64,000 nucleotides of DNA from an uncultured Tenacibaculum sp. (GTDB lineage: Bacteria; Bacteroidota; Bacteroidia; Flavobacteriales; Flavobacteriaceae). The notes under the pieces were generated by a model. The model did not search any database. It saw only the letters and a list, made by a program, of their open reading frames with translations, and was not told where the DNA came from. The stretch covers positions 124,001-188,000 of the forward strand of contig NZ_CANNGG010000004.1 in assembly GCF_947504135.1 (NCBI RefSeq). The letters are read 5' to 3'. This document shows positions 55,412-63,796 of this stretch, piece by piece. How positions within the stretch are numbered: position 1 is the first letter of the stretch; the number at the start of each line of letters is the position of its first letter. The position numbers and the translations under genes are program-made.

Positions 55412-56299
55412 ATGTCTAACACGAAACTAATAATTGAAGAGCGAGCAGCAAATATTGGGAATTTTCTAGTAGGTCGTTTGTTACCATTTCGACAAAAACG
55501 AATGGTAGGTCCTTTTATTTTTATTGATCATATGGGACCAGTAAATCTTACCGAAAATGATAACTTAGATGTTGCAATGCATCCTCATATAGGTATATCA
55601 ACACTTACCTTTTTGTTTGAAGGTGCTATAGTACACCGAGATAGTATAGGAACCGAAATAGAAATAACTCCAGGAGCTGTAAATTGGATGACAGCAGGAA
55701 AAGGCGTAGTACATACAGAAAGAACTCCTGAACGATTAAGAAATTCAACTAAAAAACTTCATGGTTTACAAATATGGGGTGCTTTACCTTTAAGTGAAGA
55801 GCAATGTCAACCTTCTTTTGCACACGTTTCTGCAGATGAGATTCCTAGTTGGGAAGACGATGGAGTAAAGTTTAAGCTCATTGCAGGAAAAGCTTTCGGA
55901 AAAGAATCTCCTGTACCAGTTTATAGTCCGTTATTTTTTATTGAAATTACATCAAAAGAAACTAAAACAGTAAATATTGGTGAATATTTATTCGGAGAAA
56001 GTGCTTTGTATGTTTTAGAAGGAAGTATAACTAACGACGGACATACCTATGGAACAAAACAGCTATTAGTGGCGAAAGATAGTACCTTATGTTCTTTTGA
56101 AATTACTGCAAATTCTACCGTGTTTATTTTTGGAGGAGAACCTTTTAATGAAGAACGTTTAATTGAGTGGAATTTTGTAGCTTCTAATAAAGAATTGATA
56201 GAACAAGCGAAGGAAGACTGGAAGAATAATAAATTTCCTTCTGTGCCAAACGAGACAGAGCGAATTCCTTTACCAGAACAGCGACGTTATGGAGGGTAA
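55412..56299 (+). CDS. Pirin family protein, copy 2
   Basis: A 295-residue bicupin, a divergent paralogue of the preceding gene. Metal ligands appear in AMHPHIGISTLTFLFEG, followed by PGAVNWMTAGKGVVHTERT. The spacing of 70 bases fits one operon. Duplicated pirins behind a Crp-like regulator suggest an oxidative or aromatic-compound response; the substrate is unknown. Confidence 0.93.
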   Translation: MSNTKLIIEERAANIGNFLVGRLLPFRQKRMVGPFIFIDHMGPVNLTENDNLDVAMHPHIGISTLTFLFEGAIVHRDSIGTEIEITPGAVNWMTAGKGVVHTERTPERLRNSTKKLHGLQIWGALPLSEEQCQPSFAHVSADEIPSWEDDGVKFKLIAGKAFGKESPVPVYSPLFFIEITSKETKTVNIGEYLFGESALYVLEGSITNDGHTYGTKQLLVAKDSTLCSFEITANSTVFIFGGEPFNEERLIEWNFVASNKELIEQAKEDWKNNKFPSVPNETERIPLPEQRRYGG

Positions 56300-56421
56300 T
56301 AACGAATAATTAAAAGTAAGGTTTTACTATACTAAAATTATGGTTTTTCAACTGTTGAACTTTTTATGAAAAGTTAATTTAGGGACGTGAAATAAATATT
56401 TAACCCCCAAAAAACTTTATA

Positions 56422-56610
56422 ATGAAAAAAGTAATTTCAAACGTAAAAGGATCACAAGAGTTAACAAAAACAACCTTAAAGAACATTAAAGGAGGAAATG
56501 CAGTACCTTTTCCTTTTCCTAAAGAATGTGGAGGAGATGGTTCTTTTATTTATCAAGATGGAGTAAAGGTATGTTGTTACAGACCTGCAACTAATGATAA
56601 TATTTGTTAG
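56422..56610 (+). CDS. GG-leader (bacteriocin-type) peptide precursor
   Basis: A 62-residue peptide with a short polar leader ending LKNIKGG (Gly24-Gly25), the double-glycine type cleaved by C39 peptidase transporters. The predicted 37-residue core, NAVPFPFPKEC onward, carries Cys36, Cys51, Cys52 and Cys62 and ends in Cys. The cysteines could form two disulfides or be modified. No maturation enzyme, C39 transporter or immunity gene is visible nearby. Upstream TTG and TAATTTAG (56375-56382) make a weak promoter, and a terminator follows. It could be a ribosomally made natural product or a secreted small peptide. Confidence 0.75.
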   Translation: MKKVISNVKGSQELTKTTLKNIKGGNAVPFPFPKECGGDGSFIYQDGVKVCCYRPATNDNIC

Positions 56611-56623
56611 AATATAAGTTTAT

Positions 56624-56654
56624 AAAGCAGACACTTTAATGTCTGCTTTTTTTT
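56624..56654 (+). terminator. Terminator after the peptide gene
   Basis: Stem AAAGCAGACA / TGTCTGCTTT with a six-base loop, then a long T run. Confidence 0.88.
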
Positions 56655-56671
56655 ATCAGAACATAGTAAAT

Positions 56672-57091
56672 CTATTTAGACTTCTTTTTATTAGTTGGCA
56701 ATACTTCCTCAGGAAAAGTGAATAGTATTATTGAGTTTTTCTCCGCTGCTATATTCGATAGTGTTTGATATAAACGTAGTTTAATGGCAGAAGGAGATTG
56801 ATCTATTAGTTTACCCGCTTCTAAAAGTTTAGAAGCAGCCTGTTCTTCCGCTAAGGCAAGAATAATACGCGCTCTTCTAGAGCGTTCAGCTTCAGCTTGA
56901 TTAGCCATCATACGACGCATATTTTCAGGTAGTTGAATATCCTTTATTTTAACATCGTTTATTTCAATACCCCATTCTTTAGTTTCCAACTCTACAATCT
57001 CTTTGATATTTTTTCCCATTTCTTCTCGTTTAGAAAGTATGGTATCCAGTTCCACTTTACCACAAACATCTCTAAGTGCTGCCTGTGCCAT
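56672..57091 (-). pseudogene. Slipin (SPFH/stomatin-like) gene, 5' half lost
   Basis: Encodes 139 residues matching only the C-terminal half of slipin: QAALRDVCGKVELDTILSKRE, WGIEINDVKIKDIQLPENMRRMM, and AEAERSRRARIILALAEEQAA. A complete slipin is about 250 residues with an N-terminal membrane hairpin and the start of the SPFH domain, absent here. The ATG overlaps the stop of the WYL remnant (TAATG), so the 5' part was removed by a deletion that joined two genes. It may still be translated but lacks the membrane anchor. Confidence 0.75.
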
Positions 57092-57576
57092 TATGTCTGC
57101 TTTTTAATAGCGTATCTGTTTAGAGAATTTTCTAGTTTCTGAATCATTCTTTTTCTAAGTTTTTCAGGTTTCAAAACTTCTATACTATTACCAAACCCCA
57201 AAATTAAACGCTCCAATTCATAATTAGGAATAACTAAAACATTAAAGATAGCCCCGTCATCTGTATATTTTATCAATCGTTGAGATTTATGAAAAGGTTT
57301 CGTGAGTACATAAGGAGTATTTGTTTTATCTACCCAAAAGCAATACGTTGTGGTCTCGTATTTGAAACTGTTTATTAAGCTCTTTTAATAATTGTGGATG
57401 TAATGTTATTGTACTGGCTTTTTCTGCTTTAAACGACTAATAATTTATCTTTAGTACCTTTTTTTGCTGTATAGCATTGTATAAAGGATCTATAAATGAC
57501 AAACCTTTAAGTTGCTCATTTTTATCTAGATGAATGATTGCTCTATTATTTTTTTGAGAAGAAAATAGTTTTTAGA
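57091..57576 (-). pseudogene. Remnant of a WYL-domain regulator
   Basis: Two homologous stretches can be read in the minus strand. RAIIHLDKNEQLKGLSFIDP and QQKKVLKINY are followed by a stop (57437-57439), then SFKAEKASTITLHPQLLKEL in the same frame. After a frame change comes VLTKPFHKSQRLIKYTDDG, continuing to RKRMIQKLENSLNRYAIKKQT. These are central and C-terminal parts of a YafY-type WYL regulator (normally about 330 residues). The N-terminal HTH is gone, and at least one stop and one frameshift are present. Confidence 0.75.
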
Positions 57577-57991
57577 CGGAGATATAAGAATTATATTTAA
57601 CATAATATTTAAAAATATAATTCAAAAAGTTTAGACAAAATAAGCTATAGATTTCAACAAGTTTATAGTCGTAACAAATATTTTCTTAATTTTACGTATC
57701 TCATACAAACGAAATGTTTATATGTTTCAGAAACTTCAACGAATATTAAATATTTATAAAAAAGATTGTTACAGGTTATCTACATGTGGATATGAATAAA
57801 ATTACAATGTCGTAAAAAGACTGTAGCAAATTTTTTGATACTATAAAACATATCTACAAATAAATAAAAAACACTTCGTCATTCTACTTACATAATTCAA
57901 AATGTACTATAATTAATATTATGTAAAATAGATGCTGAATTATTTAACCATTAATACCCTGAGAAATTTCTTCTTACAATAAATTGTTTTA

Positions 57992-58022
57992 ACCAAAATG
58001 TGTATGTCTGATACCAAAATGT
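57992..58022. promoter_or_regulatory. Tandem direct repeat with 21-bp period
   Basis: ACCAAAATGT occurs at 57992-58001 and again at 58013-58022, exactly two helical turns apart, 27 bases upstream of a TAAATTTA -7-like box. This is the geometry of a LytTR-type activator site. Confidence 0.5.
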
Positions 58023-58179
58023 ATAAGTATTGTAGGATAATACGGCTATAAATTTACATTGTAATTAATTCTATAGCTGTACAGTTGCTATAAGCATAAT
58101 CAAGAGCAAAAAAGTATAACAAATAACACAATATCGACTAAAAAAGAAAAACGATGAACAATTTAAAAGCAGGATAAAA

Positions 58180-58263
58180 TAGTGTGACATTCGCGTCATT
58201 TTGAGTAGAATTAGCAGGAGATCTTTACCTACCTAGGAGATTCTCCGGCATTACAAGGAGAAC
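58180..58263. repeat. Probable degenerate dispersed palindromic repeat
   Basis: A less AT-rich island with GCAGGAGA (58214-58221) near-complementary to TCTCCGGC (about 58242-58249). It resembles the short palindromic repeats scattered between genes in many Bacteroidota. Only one copy is seen here, so this is tentative. Confidence 0.35.
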
Positions 58264-58292
58264 ATAAAAAATCTAGATCTTAGTTTTTTTAT

Positions 58293-58335
58293 AAACAAGG
58301 GTAAATATAATTCACCCTTGTTTACTCTTTATTTT
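58293..58335 (+). terminator. Orphan terminator 1
   Basis: Stem AAACAAGGGT / ACCCTTGTTT with an 11-base loop, then T-rich sequence. No intact gene lies upstream on this strand since the peptide gene. Confidence 0.7.
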
Positions 58336-58435
58336 TTTATTTAATTATTAATAATATCTATAATATTTTTTTAACAAAAAGTAGGGTTATTTTAATTATA
58401 ACTGTTTCATATATTGTAAGATGTATATAGTATAT

Positions 58436-58517
58436 GACGCTGTTCTGAATAAAAAGCCCCTTCACTTTATTACATTTTTTTGTTTCACTACATTTTATTC
58501 TTGGCAGCGTCTTTTTT
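58436..58517 (+). ncRNA. Candidate structured RNA or elongated terminator
   Basis: Outer stem GACGCTG (58436-58442) pairs with CAGCGTC (58505-58511). After a four-by-four internal loop, GAATAAAA (58447-58454) pairs with TTTTATTC (58493-58500). Six T follow the outer stem. This could be the 3' end of a small RNA. No family recognised. Confidence 0.45.
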
Positions 58518-58551
58518 ATTAGACATATATAGTTTATAGTATTGTTTGTTT

Positions 58552-58577
58552 AAGGCTGTTAAAAAAGCAGCCTTTTT
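58552..58577 (+). terminator. Orphan terminator 2
   Basis: Stem AAGGCTG / CAGCCTT with a nine-base loop, then T run, 50 bases before the MFS gene. Confidence 0.65.
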
Positions 58578-58614
58578 TAACTTTTATCCATACTTCTAAC
58601 TAAAATAAAGGCAG

Positions 58615-58622
58615 TATTTTTG
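58615..58622 (+). promoter_or_regulatory. -7 box of the MFS gene, implying a leaderless mRNA
   Basis: TATTTTTG ends four bases before the ATG at 58627, so the mRNA should start at or next to the start codon. Confidence 0.55.
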
Positions 58623-58626
58623 CCTA

Positions 58627-59829
58627 ATGCAAAAAAATAATCAATCGAAATTAGAATTCATTGCTTTAATGGCTTCTCTAATGTCATTAGTAGCTTTATC
58701 AATAGATGCATTACTCCCAGCTTTAGAACAAATAGGTATTAGTATTCGAGTTCAACAAGGGTCGCACGATAGTCAATTATTAGTAACAATGATTTTTTTA
58801 GGACTAGGCTTTGGGCAATTAATTTCTGGGCCAATTTCTGATAGTTTAGGAAGAAAGCCTGTTATTTATGGTGGTTTTATACTTTTTGTTATTGCTAGCT
58901 TTATTTGTGTTAGTGCTACAAACATAGAAATGATGGTTTTAGGAAGAGTCTTACAAGGAATAGGACTCTCTGCTCCTAGAACAATTAGTATTGCCATGGT
59001 TAGAGATAGTTTTAGTGGAAACTACATGGCTAAAATTATGTCGTTTATTGTGGTGATTTTTATTTTAGTTCCTGTTGTAGCTCCTGCTATTGGTAAGTTA
59101 ATGTTGGATGCTTATGGATGGAAATCTATATTTTATAGTCAATTAATATTTGGTGTCGTAGTTATGTTTTGGCTATGGAAGCGTCAGCCAGAAACTCTTC
59201 AAGAAGAAAACAGAATTAAGTTTGCATTTCGTTTATTTTTAGATGGTTTTAAAGAATTTATAAAATATAAACAAGCTGTAATTTTCACACTTATATCTGG
59301 TTTTATTACAGGGTCGTTTATGGTATATTTAAGTGCTTCACAGCAAATTTTTCAAGAGCAATATTTATTGGTAGACGAATTTCCATATATTTTTGCTGGT
59401 TTAGCCATTTCTGTTGGTTTTGCTACCTTTTTAAACGGTTCATTTGTTATGAAGTTTGGAATGCATAAACTCGTTTCATTCTTTTTAATTATGTTTTCAA
59501 TTGTTCCCATCATTTATATAACATTATTTTATCAAAAGGAAAATCCAAGTATTGCAGTATTATTAATCTTCTTTGCACTACAGTTTTTCTCTATCGGATT
59601 TTTATTTGGAAATCTTCGAGCATTAGCAATGCAACCTGTTGGACATATTGCTGGAATTGGAGCTGCAATTAACGGATTTGTATCTACCATTATGGCAGTA
59701 CCAATTGCTACATTTATAGGAAAATATGTTGAAACCACTACTCTCCCACTTTTTATAGGTTTTTTTATATGTGGTGCGTTATCTTTACTCCTTTTAAACT
59801 TCACCAAATTAAAACCAGTAAATGAATAG
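58627..59829 (+). CDS. MFS multidrug efflux transporter, Bcr/CflA-type
   Basis: A 400-residue inner-membrane antiporter with 12 predicted helices. The motif A loop GPISDSLGRKPVIYGG lies between helices two and three, and GRVLQGIGLSAPRTISIAMVRD is the motif typical of drug/H+ antiporters of the Bcr/CflA group. Substrates cannot be predicted. Its 3' end overlaps the pseudouridine synthase gene by eight bases. Confidence 0.9.
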   Translation: MQKNNQSKLEFIALMASLMSLVALSIDALLPALEQIGISIRVQQGSHDSQLLVTMIFLGLGFGQLISGPISDSLGRKPVIYGGFILFVIASFICVSATNIEMMVLGRVLQGIGLSAPRTISIAMVRDSFSGNYMAKIMSFIVVIFILVPVVAPAIGKLMLDAYGWKSIFYSQLIFGVVVMFWLWKRQPETLQEENRIKFAFRLFLDGFKEFIKYKQAVIFTLISGFITGSFMVYLSASQQIFQEQYLLVDEFPYIFAGLAISVGFATFLNGSFVMKFGMHKLVSFFLIMFSIVPIIYITLFYQKENPSIAVLLIFFALQFFSIGFLFGNLRALAMQPVGHIAGIGAAINGFVSTIMAVPIATFIGKYVETTTLPLFIGFFICGALSLLLLNFTKLKPVNE

Positions 59830-60523
59830 TATAATGAAGCTAGATGTTATTTATGAAGATGAATATGTGTTGTGCGTATCAAAACCTAATAATGTAGTTG
59901 TACATCATGCGCATCATTCTAGAAATGTTGCTGATGAAGATTCTTTGTTACAAATAATTCAACAGCAATTCAATCAAAAAATGTATCCAATTCATCGTCT
60001 TGATAGAAAAACATCTGGAATTATATTACTTTCTAAGGAAACAAAGTTTGTAGCTAAGTTTCAAGAACTGTTTACTAATAATGAAATACAAAAAACGTAT
60101 TATGGAGTTGTTAGAGGTCATGCTCCTGAAACTAAAATTATAGACTCTCCAGTAAAAGGAAGAGACGCCAACGTGCATAAAGATGCAGAAACACATTTAA
60201 GTACTATAAAAACGGTTACAGTAAATATTCCTGTAAAACCTTATGATACTTCAAGATATAGTTTGGTGAAATTAATGCCTAAAACAGGTAGATTACATCA
60301 GTTGCGTATTCACATGAATAAAATTAGTCACCCTTTGATTGGTGATCCTAAATACGGAGATAAGAATCATAATATGATGTTTCTTGAAAATTTCAATTGT
60401 GAAAACCTCTTTTTACATGCTCGATCTTTAGAGTTTATTCATCCTTACTCGAATAAAAAACTGGAAATTATAGCTGAATTTCCTAAAGACTGGAATACTG
60501 TTTTTGAAAAATTTGATTGGTAA
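59822..60523 (+). CDS. RluA-family pseudouridine synthase, TruC-like
   Basis: A 233-residue RNA pseudouridine synthase. The catalytic Asp is in YPIHRLDRKTSGIILLSK, and the family motifs TYYGVVRG and LMPKTGRLHQLRIHM follow. It has no S4 domain, and the length fits TruC (tRNA U65) or similar. The RNA target is not certain. The ATG at 59822 overlaps the MFS gene; a second ATG at 59834 is possible. Confidence 0.88.
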   Translation: MNSIMKLDVIYEDEYVLCVSKPNNVVVHHAHHSRNVADEDSLLQIIQQQFNQKMYPIHRLDRKTSGIILLSKETKFVAKFQELFTNNEIQKTYYGVVRGHAPETKIIDSPVKGRDANVHKDAETHLSTIKTVTVNIPVKPYDTSRYSLVKLMPKTGRLHQLRIHMNKISHPLIGDPKYGDKNHNMMFLENFNCENLFLHARSLEFIHPYSNKKLEIIAEFPKDWNTVFEKFDW

Positions 60524-60534
60524 TAGATAAAATA

Positions 60535-60563
60535 AAAAAGGGTAACGAATTTCGTTACCCTTT
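60535..60563 (-). terminator. Terminator after the Lrp/AsnC gene
   Basis: Perfect 13-bp stem AAAGGGTAACGAA / TTCGTTACCCTTT. The minus strand continues with T. It may also slow plus-strand transcripts. Confidence 0.82.
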
Positions 60564-60588
60564 GCTTCAGTAAAAACTGTTGATAAAA

Positions 60589-61068
60589 TTAAATATCTTG
60601 GAAAATAGCGTGCATTAAACGCTTTTTATCGTTAATACTTTCCTCAAGAGCAATCATAGTTTCAGTTCTATTAACTCCATGAATTTCATCTATTTTATAA
60701 ATAATATCTTTTGCATCTGCAGTATTTTTGGCACGAACTTTACAGAAAATATTGTACTTTCCTGCTGTTACATAAGCAACTGTAACATTTGGTATTAAAC
60801 GTAAATTGTCTAGTACATGTTGGGTCATAGATGTTTTATCTAAAAATATTCCTACATGAGCAATGAACGAATATCCCATTTTTTCATAGTTCAAGGTTAA
60901 TGTTGATCCTTGAATAATACCTTCGTCTTCCATTTTTTTAACACGGACGTGGATAGTACCAGCAGATACTAATAGCTTTTTTGCAATGTCTGTAAAAGGT
61001 GTACGGGCGTTTTCAATTAAAATGTCTAAAATTTGATGATCTATTTCATCTAGTATGAACTTCTTCAT
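60589..61068 (-). CDS. Lrp/AsnC-family transcriptional regulator
   Basis: A 159-residue regulator with an N-terminal HTH (LDEIDHQILDILIENARTPFTDIAKKL) and a C-terminal RAM effector domain (TVAYVTAGKYNIFCKVRAK). The start is the ATG before AAG AAG TTC; the upstream TTG reading is unnecessary. Lrp-type proteins sense amino acids. It is downstream of a peptidase and an aminotransferase-fold enzyme on the same strand, fitting an amino-acid role. Confidence 0.92.
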   Translation of the reverse strand: MKKFILDEIDHQILDILIENARTPFTDIAKKLLVSAGTIHVRVKKMEDEGIIQGSTLTLNYEKMGYSFIAHVGIFLDKTSMTQHVLDNLRLIPNVTVAYVTAGKYNIFCKVRAKNTADAKDIIYKIDEIHGVNRTETMIALEESINDKKRLMHAIFQDI

Positions 61069-61149
61069 TTTTGTTTTCTTCAAGTAATATTGCTAAAATA
61101 TAGTTTTTTTATAAAAAAATATAATTTTTCCTTAAGGAAATGTAAATTT

Positions 61150-62205
61150 TTAACTCTTTTTTATGAATTCTTTATGGGCTAAATATGAAGATAAATTTCC
61201 TTCTTTTTCTTTTGTTAAAACTAGTGCAAATTTACCATTTTCTATAGTTTCTACATACTGAAAAGCAACATCTTTTTCATTATTTTTTGAGCGATAAATA
61301 ACGTCATAGAAATTCTTGATATTGTTAGGAATAGCTAAATATTCTTGATAAGAAGTAAAGTCAATATTTATTGAAATATGATAAATTCCTTGTAATAATG
61401 CATAGAAATTATACTTTCTTACCTCTTCCCTATCATAATCATCAGGAAAATGTCCTGCTTCAATTAGTATTGTATTGTGTCCTAACTTTTGAAAATTGTC
61501 TCCTGTAGCGGTTGGATAAAATTCGTCCGTATAACGACCAATATGATTAGGTATGATTTCCTGTAACAATTTATTCATTGCTACAATGACATTCATAGTT
61601 TCTTTTCTTCCTTCTGTAATTTTACGTGTTTCTTCTTCTGATGGAGCCAAAAACGATATTGTTGCTGGGTTTTTAGTTCCTTCAACACCAAAAATGGTTC
61701 TTTGATCGTGTAAGTTGAAGCAAAACTGCGGATTAACTTCTTCTAAAATTTTACGTAATAACTTACTTTCTTTCGCTTGTAACTCAACAGCGTCTCTATT
61801 TAAATCAACATTATTAGCATTGACACGTGTATAGGCTTGTGCTCCATCAGGATTTAGCATAGGAACGATAGTAATACTACAATTGTTTACAATTGCCTGC
61901 GTAATTTCATGGTCTGGAAAACGTTGAATAAAGTTTAAAAAATCGAAAACAGCTTTGGTTCCAGTACTTTCATTACCGTGCATCTGGCTCCAAACAAGAA
62001 TTTTCTTTTCTCCTGTTCCAAATTTCAACTGATAAATAGCTCTCTGCTGCTCTGATTCACCAATTATTTTCGTTTCAATTTTAGAATTTTGTAAGTCAAA
62101 ATACAAAGGCTCTATATCTGTTAGGGTAATCCACCTTCCAGATATAGAGTCTTCTTTAATTTTTAAATAGTTTTCTTCTAAAAAAGAGCTACTAATGTGT
62201 GACAT
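61150..62205 (-). CDS. M14-family zinc carboxypeptidase-like protein
   Basis: A 351-residue metallopeptidase domain protein. Zinc ligands appear in SQMHGNESTGTKAVFD (HxxE) and FNLHDQRT (His), with IEAGHFP near the expected catalytic Glu region and DPDGAQAYTRVNANNVDLNRDA for substrate binding. It has no signal peptide and is probably cytoplasmic. It starts one base after the aminotransferase stop, so the two are co-translated. Confidence 0.87.
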   Translation of the reverse strand: MSHISSSFLEENYLKIKEDSISGRWITLTDIEPLYFDLQNSKIETKIIGESEQQRAIYQLKFGTGEKKILVWSQMHGNESTGTKAVFDFLNFIQRFPDHEITQAIVNNCSITIVPMLNPDGAQAYTRVNANNVDLNRDAVELQAKESKLLRKILEEVNPQFCFNLHDQRTIFGVEGTKNPATISFLAPSEEETRKITEGRKETMNVIVAMNKLLQEIIPNHIGRYTDEFYPTATGDNFQKLGHNTILIEAGHFPDDYDREEVRKYNFYALLQGIYHISINIDFTSYQEYLAIPNNIKNFYDVIYRSKNNEKDVAFQYVETIENGKFALVLTKEKEGNLSSYLAHKEFIKKS

Positions 62206-62206
62206 A

Positions 62207-63673
62207 TTATAATGAAAACCAATCAGCTACTAGCTGTTTTTCAATAGGTTCAACAGTTTTATGTACATAATCGTTTTTACCCATATCGTACTCATAGTCT
62301 TTTGACCATTCTTCAATATTTTCAGCTAACGATTTTAACGAATCACAAACAAATTGTACTTCTTCGTTTGTAATAGTTGGGTGTACAGATAAACGTACCC
62401 AACCTGGTTTTTCAGTATTACAACCTTCTAAAATTTGTCCTTTAATTTCATTAGATTTAGTTTGATCTACATTTAATAAAAAGTGTCCGTAGGTTCCAGC
62501 ACATGAGCAACCTCCTCTGGTTTGAATACCGAAACGATCGTTTAATAATTTAACGACTAAGTTAAAATGGTATTTTTCAAAGTAAAAAGAAAAAATACTT
62601 AAGCGATCTTTATGGTTTGGAGCCAAAATTTGAACTCCCTCTAGATTTTCTAAACAATTAAAAATGATCGGATTTATTTCATCTTCACGTTCTTTAATTT
62701 TGTCGGTACCCATTTGGTCTTTTACTTGAATACACAATGCTATTTTTATCGTTTGTAAAAAAGCAGGTGTACCTCCATCCTCACGAGTTTCAACATCATC
62801 AAAATAATCATGTTGCCCCCAAGGGTTTGTATAACTAACAGTTCCTCCACCTGGATTATCAGGTACCATATTTTTGTATAGCTTCTTGTTAAAAATTAAC
62901 ACACCTGAAGTACCTGGTCCTCCTAAAAATTTGTGTGGAGAAAAGAAAATAGCATCTAAGTATTCATCTTCTTTTTCTGGATGCATGTCAATATCAACAT
63001 ACGGTGCAGAGCAAGCAAAGTCTACAAAGCATAAACCTCCATACTTATGAATTAAAGAAGCTACTTTATGATAATCGGTTTTAATACCTGTAACGTTAGA
63101 ACCTGCTACAATCGAAGCTATTTTAATAGGTCTATCTAAGTACTTTTTTATAGTTTCTTCAAACTTATCTAAACACACTAAACCTTCATTATTACATGGT
63201 ACAACTTCTACATCGGCAATAGTTTCAATCCAAGAAGTTTGGTTTGAGTGATGTTCCATATGACTAACAAAAACAATAGGTCTTTTTTCATCAGGAACTT
63301 GGGTGTTTTCTTTAAGGTTTTCAGATACTTTAAGTCCTAAAATACGTTGAAATTTATTTACAACCCCCGTCATACCAGAGCCTTCAGTTATCAAAACATC
63401 ATCAGCAGAAGCATTTACATGGCGTTTTATAATATTACGGGCTTCATGATATGCAAGTGTCATAGCAGCTCCTGAAGTAGAAGTTTCTGTATGTGTGTTT
63501 GCTACAAAAGGGCCGAATTTATGTAAAAGTTGCTCTTCGATAGGCCTGTATAACCTTCCACTAGCAGTCCAATCGGTATATACCATTTTTTTTTCACCAT
63601 AAGGTGTTTGAAAATTTTGGTCTATTCCTACAATATTTTTTCTGAACTTATCAAAATACTGTTCTAAATCCAT
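62207..63673 (-). CDS. Class V aminotransferase-fold PLP enzyme
   Basis: A 488-residue PLP enzyme related to cysteine desulfurase and selenocysteine lyase. The PLP-binding Lys is in FFSPHKFLGGPGTSG; ASGRLYRPIEEQL, SHMEHHSNQTSW and RGGCSCAGTYGHF (with two Cys) are further motifs. The protein is longer than IscS/SufS, and no iron-sulfur scaffold gene is near. It forms an operon with the M14 peptidase. Substrate unknown; a role in amino-acid or sulfur metabolism is inferred. Confidence 0.88.
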   Translation of the reverse strand: MDLEQYFDKFRKNIVGIDQNFQTPYGEKKMVYTDWTASGRLYRPIEEQLLHKFGPFVANTHTETSTSGAAMTLAYHEARNIIKRHVNASADDVLITEGSGMTGVVNKFQRILGLKVSENLKENTQVPDEKRPIVFVSHMEHHSNQTSWIETIADVEVVPCNNEGLVCLDKFEETIKKYLDRPIKIASIVAGSNVTGIKTDYHKVASLIHKYGGLCFVDFACSAPYVDIDMHPEKEDEYLDAIFFSPHKFLGGPGTSGVLIFNKKLYKNMVPDNPGGGTVSYTNPWGQHDYFDDVETREDGGTPAFLQTIKIALCIQVKDQMGTDKIKEREDEINPIIFNCLENLEGVQILAPNHKDRLSIFSFYFEKYHFNLVVKLLNDRFGIQTRGGCSCAGTYGHFLLNVDQTKSNEIKGQILEGCNTEKPGWVRLSVHPTITNEEVQFVCDSLKSLAENIEEWSKDYEYDMGKNDYVHKTVEPIEKQLVADWFSL

Positions 63674-63796
63674 AGTTTAAAATCTGAGTTGTTTGTTTGG
63701 TGATAAAATTACTAGTATGCTATTAGGTAGTCTAAAATAATTATAATATTAACGTATTTATAACATTTTGTTAGAAGCTCACAATTTTTAAGTTCT

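Larger units (their letters stand above)
57577..58626. other. Gene-free AT-rich region with repeats and hairpins
   Basis: About 1 kb without an intact gene. It contains a 21-bp-period direct repeat (57992-58022), a promoter-like TAAATTTA (58049-58056), and a tiny frame MNNLKAG at 58154. A repeat-like palindrome lies at about 58180-58263, and three plus-strand terminator-like hairpins follow. It looks like the remains of one or two transcription units, or a small-RNA locus. Confidence 0.55.
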
